Origin: Corythucha ciliata
Taxonomy: Eukaryota; Arthropoda; Insecta; Hemiptera; Tingidae
Direction of reading: 5' to 3'
NCBI GenBank assembly: GCA_038030265.1
Contig: CM075943.1
Span: forward strand, 30,938,001 to 31,002,000
DNA length: 64,000 bases
This document shows, in pieces, positions 1 through 12,034 of the stretch. The notes beneath the pieces are model-generated. The model had not been told where the DNA came from and did not search any database. It worked only from the letters and a program-made list of their open reading frames with translations. The position numbers and the translations under genes were made by a program. Numbering within the stretch: the stretch's first letter is position 1; every line of letters starts with the position of its first letter.

Positions 1-163
1 TTTCTTTTCAAATGCCACACAAAAAAAGGGGTCAAAGGCGCTTTGAAACTTGTTAGTGTCTAACAAGTTCCAACATCAAAATCCCTTTACCGTTTTACAT
101 TTGTATACAATTCTGCAACGAGGCGATTCATTTCAACCAGACTAAACTTGTCCATTAACATAC

Positions 164-315
164 TTTTATAGCGTTTTCCATTTGCATAAAATTCAGGTCC
201 GAACCTGAGCATTTCCACCCGTCTTCTCTTAATTATATCATATGGTAACGGTGAAGACTGGTGGAAATGCTCGCCTCCATGGCAGAATTTTATCCAAATG
301 GAAAACGCCATTAAA
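164..315. mobile_element. palindromic foldback element, family A copy 1
   Basis: The left arm (164-194) and the right arm (285-315) are near-perfect inverted copies about 31 bp long, sharing GCGTTTTCCATTTG. Inner arms with GCATTTCCACC and GGTGGAAATGC extend the pairing. A second copy lies at 36836-36987. It has no coding capacity and looks like a non-autonomous DNA element (MITE). Confidence 0.75.
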
Positions 316-409
316 TCCCGAGAGCACAGGTGGAAATGAACTACCCCAATGCATTTTGAGCACTTGGATATTAATCTTATATGTGTGTACATGTTCATGT
401 GTGTACATG

Positions 410-480
410 TTCGACAGATGGGTGTAGCCTCTAGAAACGGAGAAATTGGAACAACACAAATATGATTTAACAGAGGCCCT
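410..480. repeat. solo copy of the 38.8-kb repeat
   Basis: This ~70-bp stretch, with core ACAGATGGGTGTAG followed by GAAACGGAGAAATTGGA, matches two tandem units inside the TIR element at 38821-39129. It is probably a fragment or relic of that family. Confidence 0.65.
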
Positions 481-1569
481 GTTTCTTTATTCTGCACTTA
501 AGTAACAGTTTCCATCATAATTAAGCCTTCCCTCACATTTAAGCGCGAGATTAAGCGCCGAGTGAAGCGCTGAAGAAAGTTTCAGACCCAGAATTTACAC
601 AGTGATAACATGTGTTGAATTTTTGATCATGAGTTCAATTTATCGTTAAATGAATATTGGAGCATTGGTAATGGCCCATGTTGGAAGGTACTTGTCATAA
701 CTATCCTAGGGTAGTTGCCCAAGTACCAATGTTTGAAGAACATTGCCATTGAAAAAGCTTCCCCAAAGCGTTCCTACTTCCAATATTAATCACGAGTGTG
801 GCCGTGGCTCTTGAGAAGAGGTTTTTTAAATTTAAGAATATGAAGTCAATTCGTGTGACGGAGCTTCCAACCAAATAACCTGTTATAAGGCTAGTTATAA
901 AGCCACTTGTCAACGTTATTCCATTTGAAAACATTCCATTTATTAAGTTAAACGAAGGATACTTAGTGTGTTGTAGGATTGAGGAAAGTTATTGGGAATT
1001 ACGTTTAGTACATCATGTCCATTAATTGTTGGTAATAGAGTGCTCTGTGTAGTCTTGAATTCAGTAATCCTATTCAGATATGTCTTACAAACTCGAACTC
1101 GTCTTTTAGTATAGTTTGCGTATAAATCAGAGTAACGATATTTTTTTACTAACGATATTTCATCACAAGTTGATACTCTGATATTATTGTTTTAAAACGG
1201 GACTAGTACGACCACATGACGGTTAAATCCTGCTGCAATCCCAAATTACAAACGGCGTAACAAAAATCTCTGTCCCAATATACGCAAGGCGCTTCATGAA
1301 TAAGGTCTTAGGACATTTTACTCCCTTGATTTTTGTCTACAAATCTTCATGTCTGTTCATTTTTACTTAGGCAGGAATGAATTATGAAGTTACCTTACCA
1401 AACAATCATCTTTGTTCAAACATTGTGTATGAGCCTACATGGAAATGACGTTCTAGTTTTCTTTGTATTATTTTTTAATTGTGATAATTACTAAAAATGT
1501 TAGTCTACATTTTCATTACCAACAAAATTAATGCCTAATTTCATGTGGTATTCTGAGAGGTTTTATTCC

Positions 1570-1704
1570 TAAAACCTCATGCACACGATGCATTCTTTGA
1601 AGAAGGATTGTCTGCCTGTTTTTAAAAACCATCCAGTCACTAACGGGAATCATACGTTTTTTCTCAATTTCCAAATAAAAATGCATCGTGTGCACCGAGC
1701 TTTA
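1570..1704. mobile_element. palindromic element, family B copy 1
   Basis: Terminal arms share GCACACGATGCAT and its complement ATGCATCGTGTGC, about 100 bp apart. The outer and inner sequence resembles the better conserved copy at 6246-6388. It is a short non-autonomous foldback element without coding capacity. Confidence 0.7.
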
Positions 1705-1844
1705 GTTGCTCCGAATGAAATGAATTCGTGCAGAATTGAAGAAACTACTCTGTAACTGCATGTAAACTACGTAGATCAATTGACTAGAAATATTTTTGAG
1801 ATTCATATAGTTTTATAAATGTTGTATTCTTGTTTGTAATGCAG

Positions 1845-1917
1845 ATATTCACGGCTTAAAAACAAAAATTGTTCGGTGCCTGCTCCTAGGAAAGAAAGTG
1901 CGGCAGAAAAAACAGAT
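1845..1917 (+). CDS. possible internal exon of the unknown basic-protein gene
   Basis: A good acceptor (TTTGTAATGCAG) is followed by an open frame reading YSRLKNKNCSVPAPRKESA and a few more residues. The frame ends near a weak donor (GTGATT at about 1918) just before an in-frame stop. The basic composition resembles the exons at 2143-2969, so it could be an upstream exon of the same gene. Splice phase was not verified against the next exon, whose acceptor is uncertain. The call is tentative. Confidence 0.22.
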
Positions 1918-2142
1918 GTGATTTCCTAGGTTCATTTTTTATATACTCAGCAGATTTCTCTGCAGAAAGTAGGTCCCGAAATTAGACTAACGTCGAAGGT
2001 AGGACTACTAATATTTATTATGATGTTTACTGTTTGTCACGTGGAAAAAGGAAAAAACATGCAATAAATAAATATCACACTTTCATACCATTCTAAATTT
2101 ATTATCCTTTCCCATTGTAATACCAAACTGGACGACCCTAAG

Positions 2143-2425
2143 CCTACGGTGACCTGGCAAAGGGCCTCACGGAGCACATCTCTGTATGACTATCGTCGCC
2201 CCTCTTCGGCGCGGCGATCAACGTCCTGGCAAAATGTGGGGCGGAACCGATACCCAGTCCAGGGTTCGCAGAGTTTCTCGACCGTAGCTTCCGGCTCTCA
2301 ACAGCGATACTCTGTGCGTGATGAAGAAACCCGACGAAGGCGTCTAACGTCGAATCAAGCGTCAAATTATCTTCCGAGAGGAAGAAGAGAAAAGTCCGGT
2401 AGCCATAAACAAGTGACATTTAGAG
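2143..2425 (+). CDS. penultimate exon, unrecognised Arg/Ser-rich protein
   Basis: The open frame has coding-like composition (many Arg, Ser and Gln) and is clearly more GC-rich than its surroundings. It ends at a good donor, AGAG|GTTAGT (exon end 2425), after one base of a split codon. That base plus AT from the exon at 2800 gives Asp, and the frame continues without interruption to a stop at 2967-2969. The acceptor is uncertain: the frame is open leftward beyond 2100, and an AG at 2141-2142 is only one candidate. No domain is recognised. The sequence looks like a disordered, phosphorylatable tail. The start of the gene lies to the left, possibly outside the window. Confidence 0.6.
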
Positions 2426-2799
2426 GTTAGTTTTCACCTGTGGAAAGGGGGGGGGTCAATTATACCATGTTAATTTTGTTCCTAAACACTTTTCATGAAT
2501 CAAACAAGGGCCTGAATTGGAGCCTCCCTTCATGACCTACGGGCTACTGTAACGAGCATTTTCGAATAGACTTCCCTAAAAAAGCCCAACAGGGCACCTC
2601 CCAAAATTGTTTCATTCTTTATATGTAAAGTAATAGTATTTACAAAGAAAACAACAAACGACAATTCCACTGGTACGCGTAACCTGACGCGGACGCGTGA
2701 TACGTTGTGTTACACGTTCATTAAAATTTGAATTTATTACCAAAAATTCATCTCAAAACAATTTTTAAGATTTAAAATTATTTTTAGTCGTCTCCTCAG

Positions 2800-2969
2800 A
2801 TTTCCCCCGCTATCACGTCTACGACGTAGAAAGAAAAAATACGATTGAAGCGGAGGAAGACGCCGAATGGAAAAAACTGCTGAGAGAAAGGCGTAGGGAG
2901 AGACGATCACGAAGCTCCGGCGCCACTTCAAGACGCGCGTCGAGAAGATCGCGTTCTTTCGCTTCGTGA
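2800..2969 (+). CDS. terminal exon, unrecognised Arg/Ser-rich protein
   Basis: The acceptor GTCTCCTCAG precedes 2800. The frame carries on from the split codon at 2425 and encodes 56 residues ending in TGA at 2967-2969. It opens with DFPRYHVYDVERKN, passes through an acidic patch (EAEEDAEW) and ends in a dense Arg/Ser run that finishes RRSRSFAS. Such a tail is typical of disordered C-termini and could carry kinase sites or a basic localisation signal. The intron between the two exons is 374 bp. The family is not recognised, so no function is assigned. That this is a real terminal exon is well supported by the splice sites and by composition. Confidence 0.65.
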
Positions 2970-4745
2970 AAATATGTCCTGCGTCTTTCATTTAATTAAG
3001 ACAAAATTTTCTCCAACAAAATTCGCTTGATAATTTATTTTTTTATATTGACTTCAATGCAGTGTTCAAAAGACTTATATGTCAGTTTTCAGTTCAACCG
3101 AAGACAGTCAGTAAAAATATCAGGGTTTCTCAATGGATTCTCGTGAAATACCATGAGCTGAATAGTGAATACGAACCTGATGTTTGACAGCAAAATACGG
3201 CTTCACGAAGAAAACTGCCACTCTTATGATTTCAAGCGAAGGCTTCACAATTTTGCCTTCCCAGTCGAAATATTAAACAAAAATTTTGCATTTTTGCATT
3301 GGTACAGTTAAGTGGTCACTGGGTAGGCTTCAACTGGCACGACCGAACATGGTTCAAGGAAGCGTGTCTGGGACCCCCTGATCTTTTTGCGCCTTCTGCT
3401 TGCACAAAGGGCATGGACCAGGCGTTTGAAATCATATTGTGGTTTCAGATTAGACCATTTTGGCTCCTAGGCCAAGTAATAATTTAATTAATACTGTAAT
3501 GAAATAAATACTGGAGTAATGCGAAATAATACTGTAATAAAAGTAATAATTTATTTAAATAGGATTTCCTAATTGAATAAATATTATTATTCGAATGCTT
3601 AAGTCTAAGTGATCTTCGCGGCAATATATGATGCCCTGTCGGTGGCTGCTTTCAATCTATTCTCGTCAGGGTCGCCGAGAGAAAATCCGGGCACGGGAGG
3701 GTGGACTTCGAGTTCGAAGACGGTTCCCCTCAAGCAAACAATCGTTTTTCTCGACAAAATCAGTCGCATCAGACGCATGACGTCCTTGGCTGTCTCTGCC
3801 CCGACAAGGTCAGAGTCTGTTTGTTATTCAAGATCAAAGATCAATGCCCCTATGTTCCGGAATTTTAAATATAGCCGAGGAAAATTAGTGCTCTAGCCCC
3901 TAAAAATTGCTCGAGAGCTTGATATCGTTTTGATCCCTCTTAGAGGTCCTGAATAACAAATTTATGAGTTTGCGACGGTTTCTAGGTTGTGCTTTAAATT
4001 CCGCGTTGAAGGCCGTTTAACACATTGGAATCGGTTGATACATTCAGTCGAAATTGCCAGTCAAACATATGCAATTTTCACCATGCTTGAGGGTTGACAA
4101 CCCTCAACTTTCAACGCCTGTAGGTTGAAAATGACTGCTCCGATTGAAAAATGTCATTGGACCAAAGGTGTAGAAAATGTAATTCTTGATCGAATGGTAT
4201 TTGAAATTTTCTCAGTCCAGTGCTCAGTTATGAATTTTATACCAAATAAAGTCGTAGTGGCTAATTTTTGCTAAGGCAGCCCAACGCAGGAAATGTCGCC
4301 TGAACATGAAACTTATCACTTTCTAGCATTTTTAAAGTAAAAGCGAATGTAATCAACTCATTTGAAACTATAAATCACTTTTTCAAGATCTGAAATGTAG
4401 ACCCTGATCAATCATTAATCAGGAACCAGAAATCACAGAACAACAGTATACATACATGTACATCTTACGGGCAATGTGTATAACTTTGGCTCTAAAAAAA
4501 AATGCCTAGGGTCTTCTATACAATGCCCGGCTTATTTGGGCAGTGCATATAAGTTACTCACATTCATCAAATGAGCCGGCCATTTCATAGAAATGCAATT
4601 GGGCAACGTGTAGAATTTGAAATCCTTCATTTCCCCGTGCCCAATATTCCTTCTTCTCATCACTAGCCAACGGTGCAAGCGGTGTACTTCTATAAGATTG
4701 GGTGTCAAACTTGCTCTATTGAGTACAACTCTGTTTCATGTAACA

Positions 4746-4990
4746 GTGAATCAGGGAATCACGTGAATGACTGCAAGAGTTTAGGGATTTATGTACATAA
4801 AAACATTTCCTAGGCATTCACGTTAATCGCCCTAGCAGTATAATTCACGTGAGTGACTAGATGTCGTGAATTCCATATGGAACGATGCCAAGTTAAACAA
4901 CATTGACCGACCGAGTCAGGCATAAACGTCAACAACGGAAAAAACGTTATTCACTGAGGGATTCAGGTAATCGCGTGATTCCCTGAATCA
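4746..4990. mobile_element. 245-bp foldback element
   Basis: Imperfect terminal inverted repeats read TGAATCAGGGAATCACGTGA at the left and, on the complement of the right end, TGATTCAGGGAATCACGCGA. GTAACAG occurs just outside the left end and 14 bp outside the right end. There is no coding capacity, consistent with a MITE or foldback element. Confidence 0.65.
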
Positions 4991-6245
4991 CAACATTTTC
5001 GGTAACAGTAATACAAGAACGGTATTATAATAAATGCCATTATGACGGCATGCATAAATCCTCTTGTCAAACATTTTGTCGCTTTTCATTGAAAAAAACA
5101 CGGTAAGACACTACATTGTTCACTAAGTTCTGTATGTTTAGCTTCTAAATTTTACCCTCCGTTTTGCACCATTTTCTACAGGTAAAAATGTAAAATTGAG
5201 AATCGAAACATTCAGAATTTAATTTAATCGGTACCTTGCTCTGGCGTATCCAGAGGGGAGTGATCAGTGGCGTAGCGTATGGGGGCCCCAGGCATCACTT
5301 GAAATGGGGCATCAGTCGGCTGAAGCTTTTATTTATTTTTAACGTGAATATGTTAAAGAACCGAGCACAGTTGGGATAAATATAGAGTCCTTTTGCGCAC
5401 CACCGGTACAAAACACTCCACATCTATTCAACTGCCCAGTGCCCATAGTTAATTGTCAGGTGCTCCGTGAAAGAAATTGTGGCTTCAGGTCTACCAAGAG
5501 GCACCAAAACCACACAGAATGGTCCATTGCAGACCAGGGCACCCCCAAGAGCCATCTATAACAGTATAACGGCTGCCAGTTAGTGGGAGGAGGCGTAAAA
5601 ACTACAATGAAGTTGACCGAAAGCTGAGTCTTGGCGATGCTATGGCTTTCTTCAGGGGTAGACTGGGGTATCGGGGCGCAGGGGGGGGGTGCCTTGTTTA
5701 AGTGGGCGCCGGTAATTTCGAATATTTTTGGCTGAATTACATATACATAACTTGTAACTCGTGTAGAGAGAATGAACTCCCATTCCTTAAAATGCTATTT
5801 TTACCCGCGTAGCCCTGTTTCTTCTGGTTTAAAAAAAGGAAGGTAATTATCTTAGCTGAGAGAATCAACGGTTACTTAAAGGCGATTTGGGAGATTTCGG
5901 AGGAAACCGGACTCTTCTTAAAAGTATACACGTAGGTATAGGTATAGGTATACGTATTACGTATAGTAAGTTTTTAGGCTGAATTCCTTCTCGTTTTCCA
6001 GTCAAAAGTAAGATTCTTCGGCTAAATTGAAACATTTTTTGGCATAATAGGACGGTTATAGGGACAAATAGCCAGTTTAAGCGCTGCAAAATTACCAGTT
6101 TTTAACCAAATAACGGATTTTGTGACAATAAATCGACAGGGGACGGTCCAATAGTAGTTTCTGGGCATAAAATGTCTGCTTTTAATGCCAAGTAATTAGT
6201 TTCAGGGGCTAAGTTTCCCAGATTTAACCCTTTCCGGCATGTATA

Positions 6246-6388
6246 AAGTCCTGTTCACACGATGCAATGTTTGAAGTTATATCGCATGCTGGTTTTTTAA
6301 AAACATATGTTCCTTGGTAGTGACCGGATGTTTTTAAAAATCCAGCATGCAATTTAGCTTCAAACATTGCATCGTGTGAACAGGGCTT
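6246..6388. mobile_element. palindromic element, family B copy 2
   Basis: This ~143-bp hairpin has terminal arms AAGTCCTGTTCACACGATGC and, inverted at the right end, AAGCCCTGTTCACACGATGC. Pairing extends inward through CAATGTTTGAAG. It is the better conserved of two copies; the other is at 1570-1704. Confidence 0.85.
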
Positions 6389-7059
6389 AAGAATAAGAGT
6401 GTCTAATAGCGCCAGTGATGCCAGATACAAATTTTAAAGTGTCAGTTATGGAGCCAAAGTTGCGGTTTTTGGGCTGAAGTACACGATAGCATCACCGATC
6501 AAATTGTAGGGGCTGAGTTTCAAGATTTATTCTTGAACAGTCAGTAAATTCTAGAGAGGAGTAAAATAATTAGTAGTTAAGGGAGGAGCGATCCCAACGA
6601 AAAATTGTTATTTCTGTCGTGAAAGCATGCTTTTGGATTGTATTATTAATGTGCAACGGGATCTTTGACAGACACCCCTTCCTATCTATGCCCAACGAAA
6701 TTAGGTCACCGCCCCCCCCCCTCTAAAACCGAAACCTAAACTCTACGCCTCTGCCGCGTAGGGGACAGAGTCTCTTTTCTGAAACTCGATTTTGTCGATT
6801 CTAAAAAAAGAAATTCGTCTTTAATCCGTTATGAAAATATAGAACGTTGGTCTGACAGAGGCGCCACACGCTCCCGGGCGGGGGGGGGGGGCCTCCTGGG
6901 CCAGCCCGCCACCGACTCTCTTTGGAGGCAAAACATTCTAAGAACAAGACAGAGCGTGCCAGAAAGCTGTGGGCTGCATCCCACAACCGGTCAGTGTTCC
7001 ACGCAAACACGCTCCGTCCCTCCACACGCCAAGTGTAAGCTGAAAGAATTTGACAAAGC

Positions 7060-7386
7060 CAACCTCACGGAATTGAGGTCTTTTGATTAACCAAACGAGA
7101 AAAAATTGTTTTTATGGAGAGCCGAATCCGTAAAATTGTTTTATTTAGCCAAATAACCCGCAAAATTGTTATTTTGAGTATGCCAAGTTCCGTGAATTCT
7201 GTTGTTTGAAGGTACTAACCCTCAAGATTGGTTTTTTGAAGCGCAAAACCTGTGAAGTTGGTTCTACTCAGATTCAATCCTCGAAATAAGGGGTTTCAGG
7301 AGTTAAACCCGTGAAAGTGGTTTTTTGAAAAGTCGGACCCTCAAAGTTTGTGTTTTTCATGTAAGCCAAGCTCATGACTTTTTTGT
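7060..7386. repeat. degenerate ~30-bp tandem array (left half)
   Basis: Successive diverged units read like 'AACCCGTGAAATTGGTTTTTTGA', with the core GTGAA(A/G)(T/G)TGGTT recurring about every 30-35 bp. The same pattern continues at 8964-9060, so the foldback element at 7387-8963 has probably been inserted into one array. Confidence 0.6.
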
Positions 7387-8963
7387 GGGAGTGCCTAATT
7401 TACTGACCCAGAGTTTTCTCCACTGACCAGGACTTTCAAATGCTCGGATCGAGCTGAAACATGGCATACAATTTACGCGTGGGTCAATACGACTTGACCT
7501 CGAATTTTATCCTGATAGGTTCAGGGAAACTCGGGAAAACCCGGAAAAGCCTACTGACCAGAGGGTTTTCTCCACTGACCGGGCCCCTCAAATGCTCCGA
7601 TCGAGCTGAAACTTGGCATACAATTTACGCGTGGGTCAATACGACTTGTCCTCAAATTTGATCCCGATCGGTTCAGGTAAAGTCATAAGAGGTATAAGTC
7701 ATATCGGTTAAACAGCCCAAAAATTTCTTTTTTTCATTTTCATCAATTTTTGGGGTTGAAAAAATCATTTTTTTGGGTATTTTTCCTGGATTAAATTCTC
7801 ATCCCTAAACTAACGAATAGCCGAAATACCGAATAGTGGAAATTTTGAGACCCTGCCGACGACGATACGATGATTTTGGAAGGATCTACGATTTTTCAGA
7901 GCGTGAAAATTTTGCGCAATTTAAATTTGAAATTTGACCGATTTGAAATTTTTTTAAAAATCTGAAAAAATCAGCATAAATCAACTTTGCCACTTCCTAC
8001 CTTGTGTCAAAAGTTTAACCCTGTACGATGAATAGAAGCCGGTCAAATTGTAATTTGTATAATTTTGAAAAGTTTCGGCGGTGATTCTGGACTGACCCCT
8101 CCACCACACCCACTCCAAGGTTGCTTAATTTGCCGATATTTTTCCAGACGACTTTAGGCGTCATTTTGATAGGGAAGGAGTGGGAATTTTGGGATGACAC
8201 AAGTTTTCGTATTCGTATTTTGAGATGAGGAGTCGACTATGTTTCGGGGCAAAAATCAATTGGTGAACTGGCGGTGGGGGTAAATTTCGATTTTTGGAAT
8301 TTTAAAATCTTCTAATTTCTTTCGCAGGACAAAAAGTGTTATATCTCGGGTTTGAGGATGAAATTGGAAAATCCGACCCTACAGTTTTGCGCAATTTAGT
8401 AGCGAAGATTTCAAGCCCTAAAAAATCAAAATCGGATAGAAATTGTGGGAGAAGATAGTTTTGGCGCGGAATTACAGGATTTCATCTGAAATAACACGGG
8501 GCACGGCGTGGAACGCAATGGCACGCTCGACCTGTAGGGTCAAGTTTTGATCGGAGGGCGTTGACCGTGGGAGAAAAAAAGTTGACAAATGAAAAGTTGA
8601 GGGGTGGGGGGGGGGGTCGGAACACAAGAAACACCCGAAATCAACGAAAAACGTAAAACAGTCATGAGGCATCCCCTCAAGGGGAACGATGGGGATAAAA
8701 TTTGAGGACAAGTCGTATTGACCCACGCGTAAATTGTATGCCAAATTTCAGCTCGATCCGAGCATTTAAAGTGCCCGGTCAGTAGAGAACATCACCCTCT
8801 GGTCAGTAGGATTTTCCGGGTTTACCCGAGTTTCCCTGAACCGATCGGGATCAAATTCGAGGACAAGTCGTAATGACCCACACGTAAATTGTATGCCCAG
8901 TTTCAGCATTTTAAGTGCCTGGTCAGTAGAGAAAAACTCTGGGTCAGTAAATTAGGCACTCCC
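7387..8963. mobile_element. 1.58-kb foldback element with long TIRs
   Basis: The ends read GGGAGTGCCTAATTTACTGA and its inverse complement, and each arm is about 290 bp long. Each arm holds two tandem ~140-bp subrepeats that contain ACTTGTCCTC, the phrase GGCATACAATTTACGCG and GGGTCAATACGACTTG. The middle (about 7700-8690) is AT-rich with no convincing ORF, so the element is non-autonomous. It sits inside a degenerate ~30-bp array. No clear target duplication was identified. Confidence 0.85.
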
Positions 8964-9060
8964 CTTTTCTTCTACAGAGTCAAACCCTCAAGATTGTTTT
9001 TTTCATCGATTAAACCCCATGAAGTCGGTTTCTTGAAGACCCATTCTCGTGAAGTTGGTT
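8964..9060. repeat. degenerate ~30-bp tandem array (right half)
   Basis: Units such as AAACCCTCAAGATTG and CTCGTGAAGTTGGTTCTC resume directly after the foldback element, in the same orientation as the array at 7060-7386. Confidence 0.5.
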
Positions 9061-9776
9061 CTCTCTGGAACATACCCCCCCCCCCATATTTGATCGTACC
9101 TACATCATATTGTCTTAATTACTGCAAATCTAGCTCACAGGGACTATGAAACTACTGATTTTTGTTCCGAGAAACATTTCCACGCCAAGAATCTGTCAAT
9201 CTGACACCAAGCCGGTCTGTTTTGTCCCGAAAAAAGCGTATATATGTTAAATAGGTCCTTCCCAGGTAAATCGAATACGATGTTTGGGAGAAAATTTCCC
9301 CGAGAACCCTGAAAGTTTCCCTTGCCCTAAGCCCTGGATGATTTCTGATTGATTGTGGCTGCCGGATCAAAATGTCACGCTACGCCCCTGGGGGTGATAT
9401 AGGTGGATGGCCCTCTCCGGGGGGCCGTTTTTAGCCATGTTTTTGTACAATCCCTGCAATATGAAGATCATTCATTACAACACCCGTCCCCTGCCGGTCC
9501 TTAGTAGGCTGCGGACTGCCAGAATCACCCCCTCCGGACTAGGTACGCCGCTGGTGTCTTGCGTCTTGCCTTGTTAAAAAAAATGCATATCTTAGCATTT
9601 TGTTTGCTGTGCCCAGGTACATAACCCCGAGAAAGAGGCCCGTTCACACCCGTTGATAAGAATGACGCGGGTAATGATAATGAGAACAGATAATCAGATT
9701 GAATATTTCATTTTGTCGTTTATCCCGACGCTTAATAATTTAAGCAATGTAGTTTTTACGTCCTCCAACATCAAAA

Positions 9777-9926
9777 ATGGACAGTGACAATACTGAGCCT
9801 CCCCCTGCGAAGAAGCCTTTCATTGAGACGGCTGCGGAAGTTGCAACGAGCCAGTCATCAACCACAGACAGCAAAGTTATTGTAACTGGGAACACCGGGA
9901 GCAGTATTCTTGTCAACCCAAGGCAG
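9777..9926 (+). CDS. ERCC1: ERCC1 exon 1
   Basis: Fifty codons, from [15 protein letters not shown] to ILVNPRQ. The donor is CAG|GTTCGT. The PPPAKK segment recalls the basic patch near the human N-terminus, but the extension is about half the human length. Confidence 0.93.
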
Positions 9927-11996
9927 GTTCGTAATTTAATCATTCCTGTCTAATATAACTTGTTTTTACGCTGAGAGTGTCGTGCAAACGATCATTTTTA
10001 ACAAAACAGACACTGCCCTGCAGCTTCTTAGGGCCTTTTCTCGGGGAAGAGACGAATCTCGCGTACGCGTTCAATGTGAAAGGCCCCATAGAGTTCTGTG
10101 TTTTTACTGCACGAGTCGGACGCTGACGCGAGCGTCTGCGTCTTTTTTTTCCTAGTGTGACAGGGGCCTTACAAAGAGTTCTACTCCTTTCCAACTCTCT
10201 TGCTCTTGCTCTCTTTGTTTGAAGACCATCGTATTCTAGCTACTCCCATAGTTGGACTCTAGCCACCTCTTAGGCCTCTTTCACACTTGGAGAAAAAAGA
10301 CGCCGACGAGCGCGTCTTTTCTCCTATTGTAAAAGGGGCCTTGGAGGAATCCAAGACACTTGGTTTTCCATAGCGTTCTAGTTCTAACAAGACAAGAACT
10401 GGCCGATTGAAGTAGGGGTCGATAAACGCTCTTTCAACCTGCCTCACTAGACAGACCGAAATTGGCTTACTTCGGAAGGATGAAACTTCATACAAGCTGT
10501 TCGGATCATCCTTCTTAACCGAAACCGGCTGGCGAGGGGAAATCAGCTTTCGGCATGCCGTCCGTGTGCTTCCGCACACCGACTTCACTGAACTTTGGCG
10601 ACTCACAAATAACTGAACACCTCGTTTTGTGTGTATTTTTTTTTTTTTTTTTTTTTTTCAGAGAGGCAATGCTCTTTTAAAATGTTTCACGACTGTCGCG
10701 TGGGAATTCGATGAAACTATTGTACCTGATTATGTCGTTGGCCGAACAACATGCGCTCTGTTCCTTTCTTTGGCCTACCATAACCTCAAACCCGATTACA
10801 TCAACGAGAGAATCAGACTTCTAGGCAAACTGTATGAACTTCGCGTTCTTCTCATCCTGGTGAGTAAAGCAGTTGCAAGTGCATGTTTGGTATATGGACG
10901 AATAAATTCACATGGAAGCGTTGACTATTAGTTATCCTCTATAATTAGCTACTGGTCAAGTGGTCAGCCTTCTTTAAACTGTTTTTGTTCGTTTCTCGTC
11001 TATTTTTATTAACAATAGAAAAATCAATTTCTTATGAAAACTGCGGTCCAGCCCACAATTTCGACCTCAGATCTTCAGCTACCAGAGCTATTTGGTCCTG
11101 TAATTTCCATGTATTTCAGCCCGTAAACTTTCCGGGTCTAAAAATGATGATTTCATACCCCAGAAGTGACTATTTGTCCGTGAAACTTGATGTGGCCCCT
11201 AGGCATTAGTAAAGATATGGGGGGCAAGTACGGTATAATTTTAACACGGCGTTATCCTATCACAATTAAAATATTTGTCACGTGGATACCGCTCGTGTTA
11301 TTTCATATAACACCCCATCGTACTTCAGCCCATGGTCAAATCTGGTTTCGTAGCCCAAAAATCGGTAATTACCGCGACATAAACTATGGCTGGTTGAGCT
11401 CCAGAATCTACATTATCGTTATCTGTACCTTTTGTTTTTTTTACCCGTAAACCTAACACAGATGTCAATTTAGCCCCGTGAACCCATTATTTGAACCCAA
11501 AGCACGAGACTTGTACAATCAACTGCCAATTTTTGGTTCAGGAAAAGTAATTTCGCCCCGGAAACTGACGATTTTTACAGAAAAGTGGTTTAGAACATGA
11601 TTGGTTCCACGCTGTAAAACGTGTGTCTACCTCAGATTTATCCCAAAAACTGACTACTTGGTCGTTAAAATTGATGTGTTGCTCCCAGAGACTTCAGCAT
11701 AATTGTGGACTAGTAATTGCGGACTTTAATAGCGTAATTTTTAATCAATTCCATAATTTCATTCCAGGTCGACATGCGCGATCCGTTCCATTGTTTGAAA
11801 AATTTGACTCGAATCAGCCTTCTTACGGATCTGACGATAATGCTGGCTTGGAGTTCCGAGGAGGCAGCTAAAATTTTACAAACGTATAAATCTTTCGAGC
11901 ACAAGCCCCCTGATATGATCATGGAAAAAGTCGATTCGGATCCGCATTCGAAGGTTCGTTGTCACCTCTTTGAAAACTGATCATTGGGTCAAATTT

Positions 11997-12034
<38 letters not shown>

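Larger units (their letters stand above)
1..1844. other. non-coding stretch with palindromic repeats
   Basis: No supported exon lies here. The stretch holds two foldback elements (164-315 and 1570-1704) and a solo copy of a repeat (410-480) that recurs at 38.8-39.1 kb. The rest is AT-rich sequence with frequent stops. It may be intron of the gene whose last exons lie at 2143-2969, or intergenic DNA. Confidence 0.5.
2970..9776. other. intergenic region rich in repeats
   Basis: No exon is supported between the unknown gene and ERCC1. The region contains foldback elements at 4746-4990, 6246-6388 and 7387-8963, a degenerate ~30-bp array on both sides of the last one, and several homopolymer G or C runs (near 5688, 6712, 6884, 8604 and 9069). 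A GC-richer patch at about 3630-3880 has an open frame but no recognisable product. Confidence 0.6.

Noticed and set aside
10259..10606. 115-codon minus-strand frame
   Set aside because: It lies within ERCC1 intron 1 and overlaps the micro-MITE; no motif or splice context supports it.
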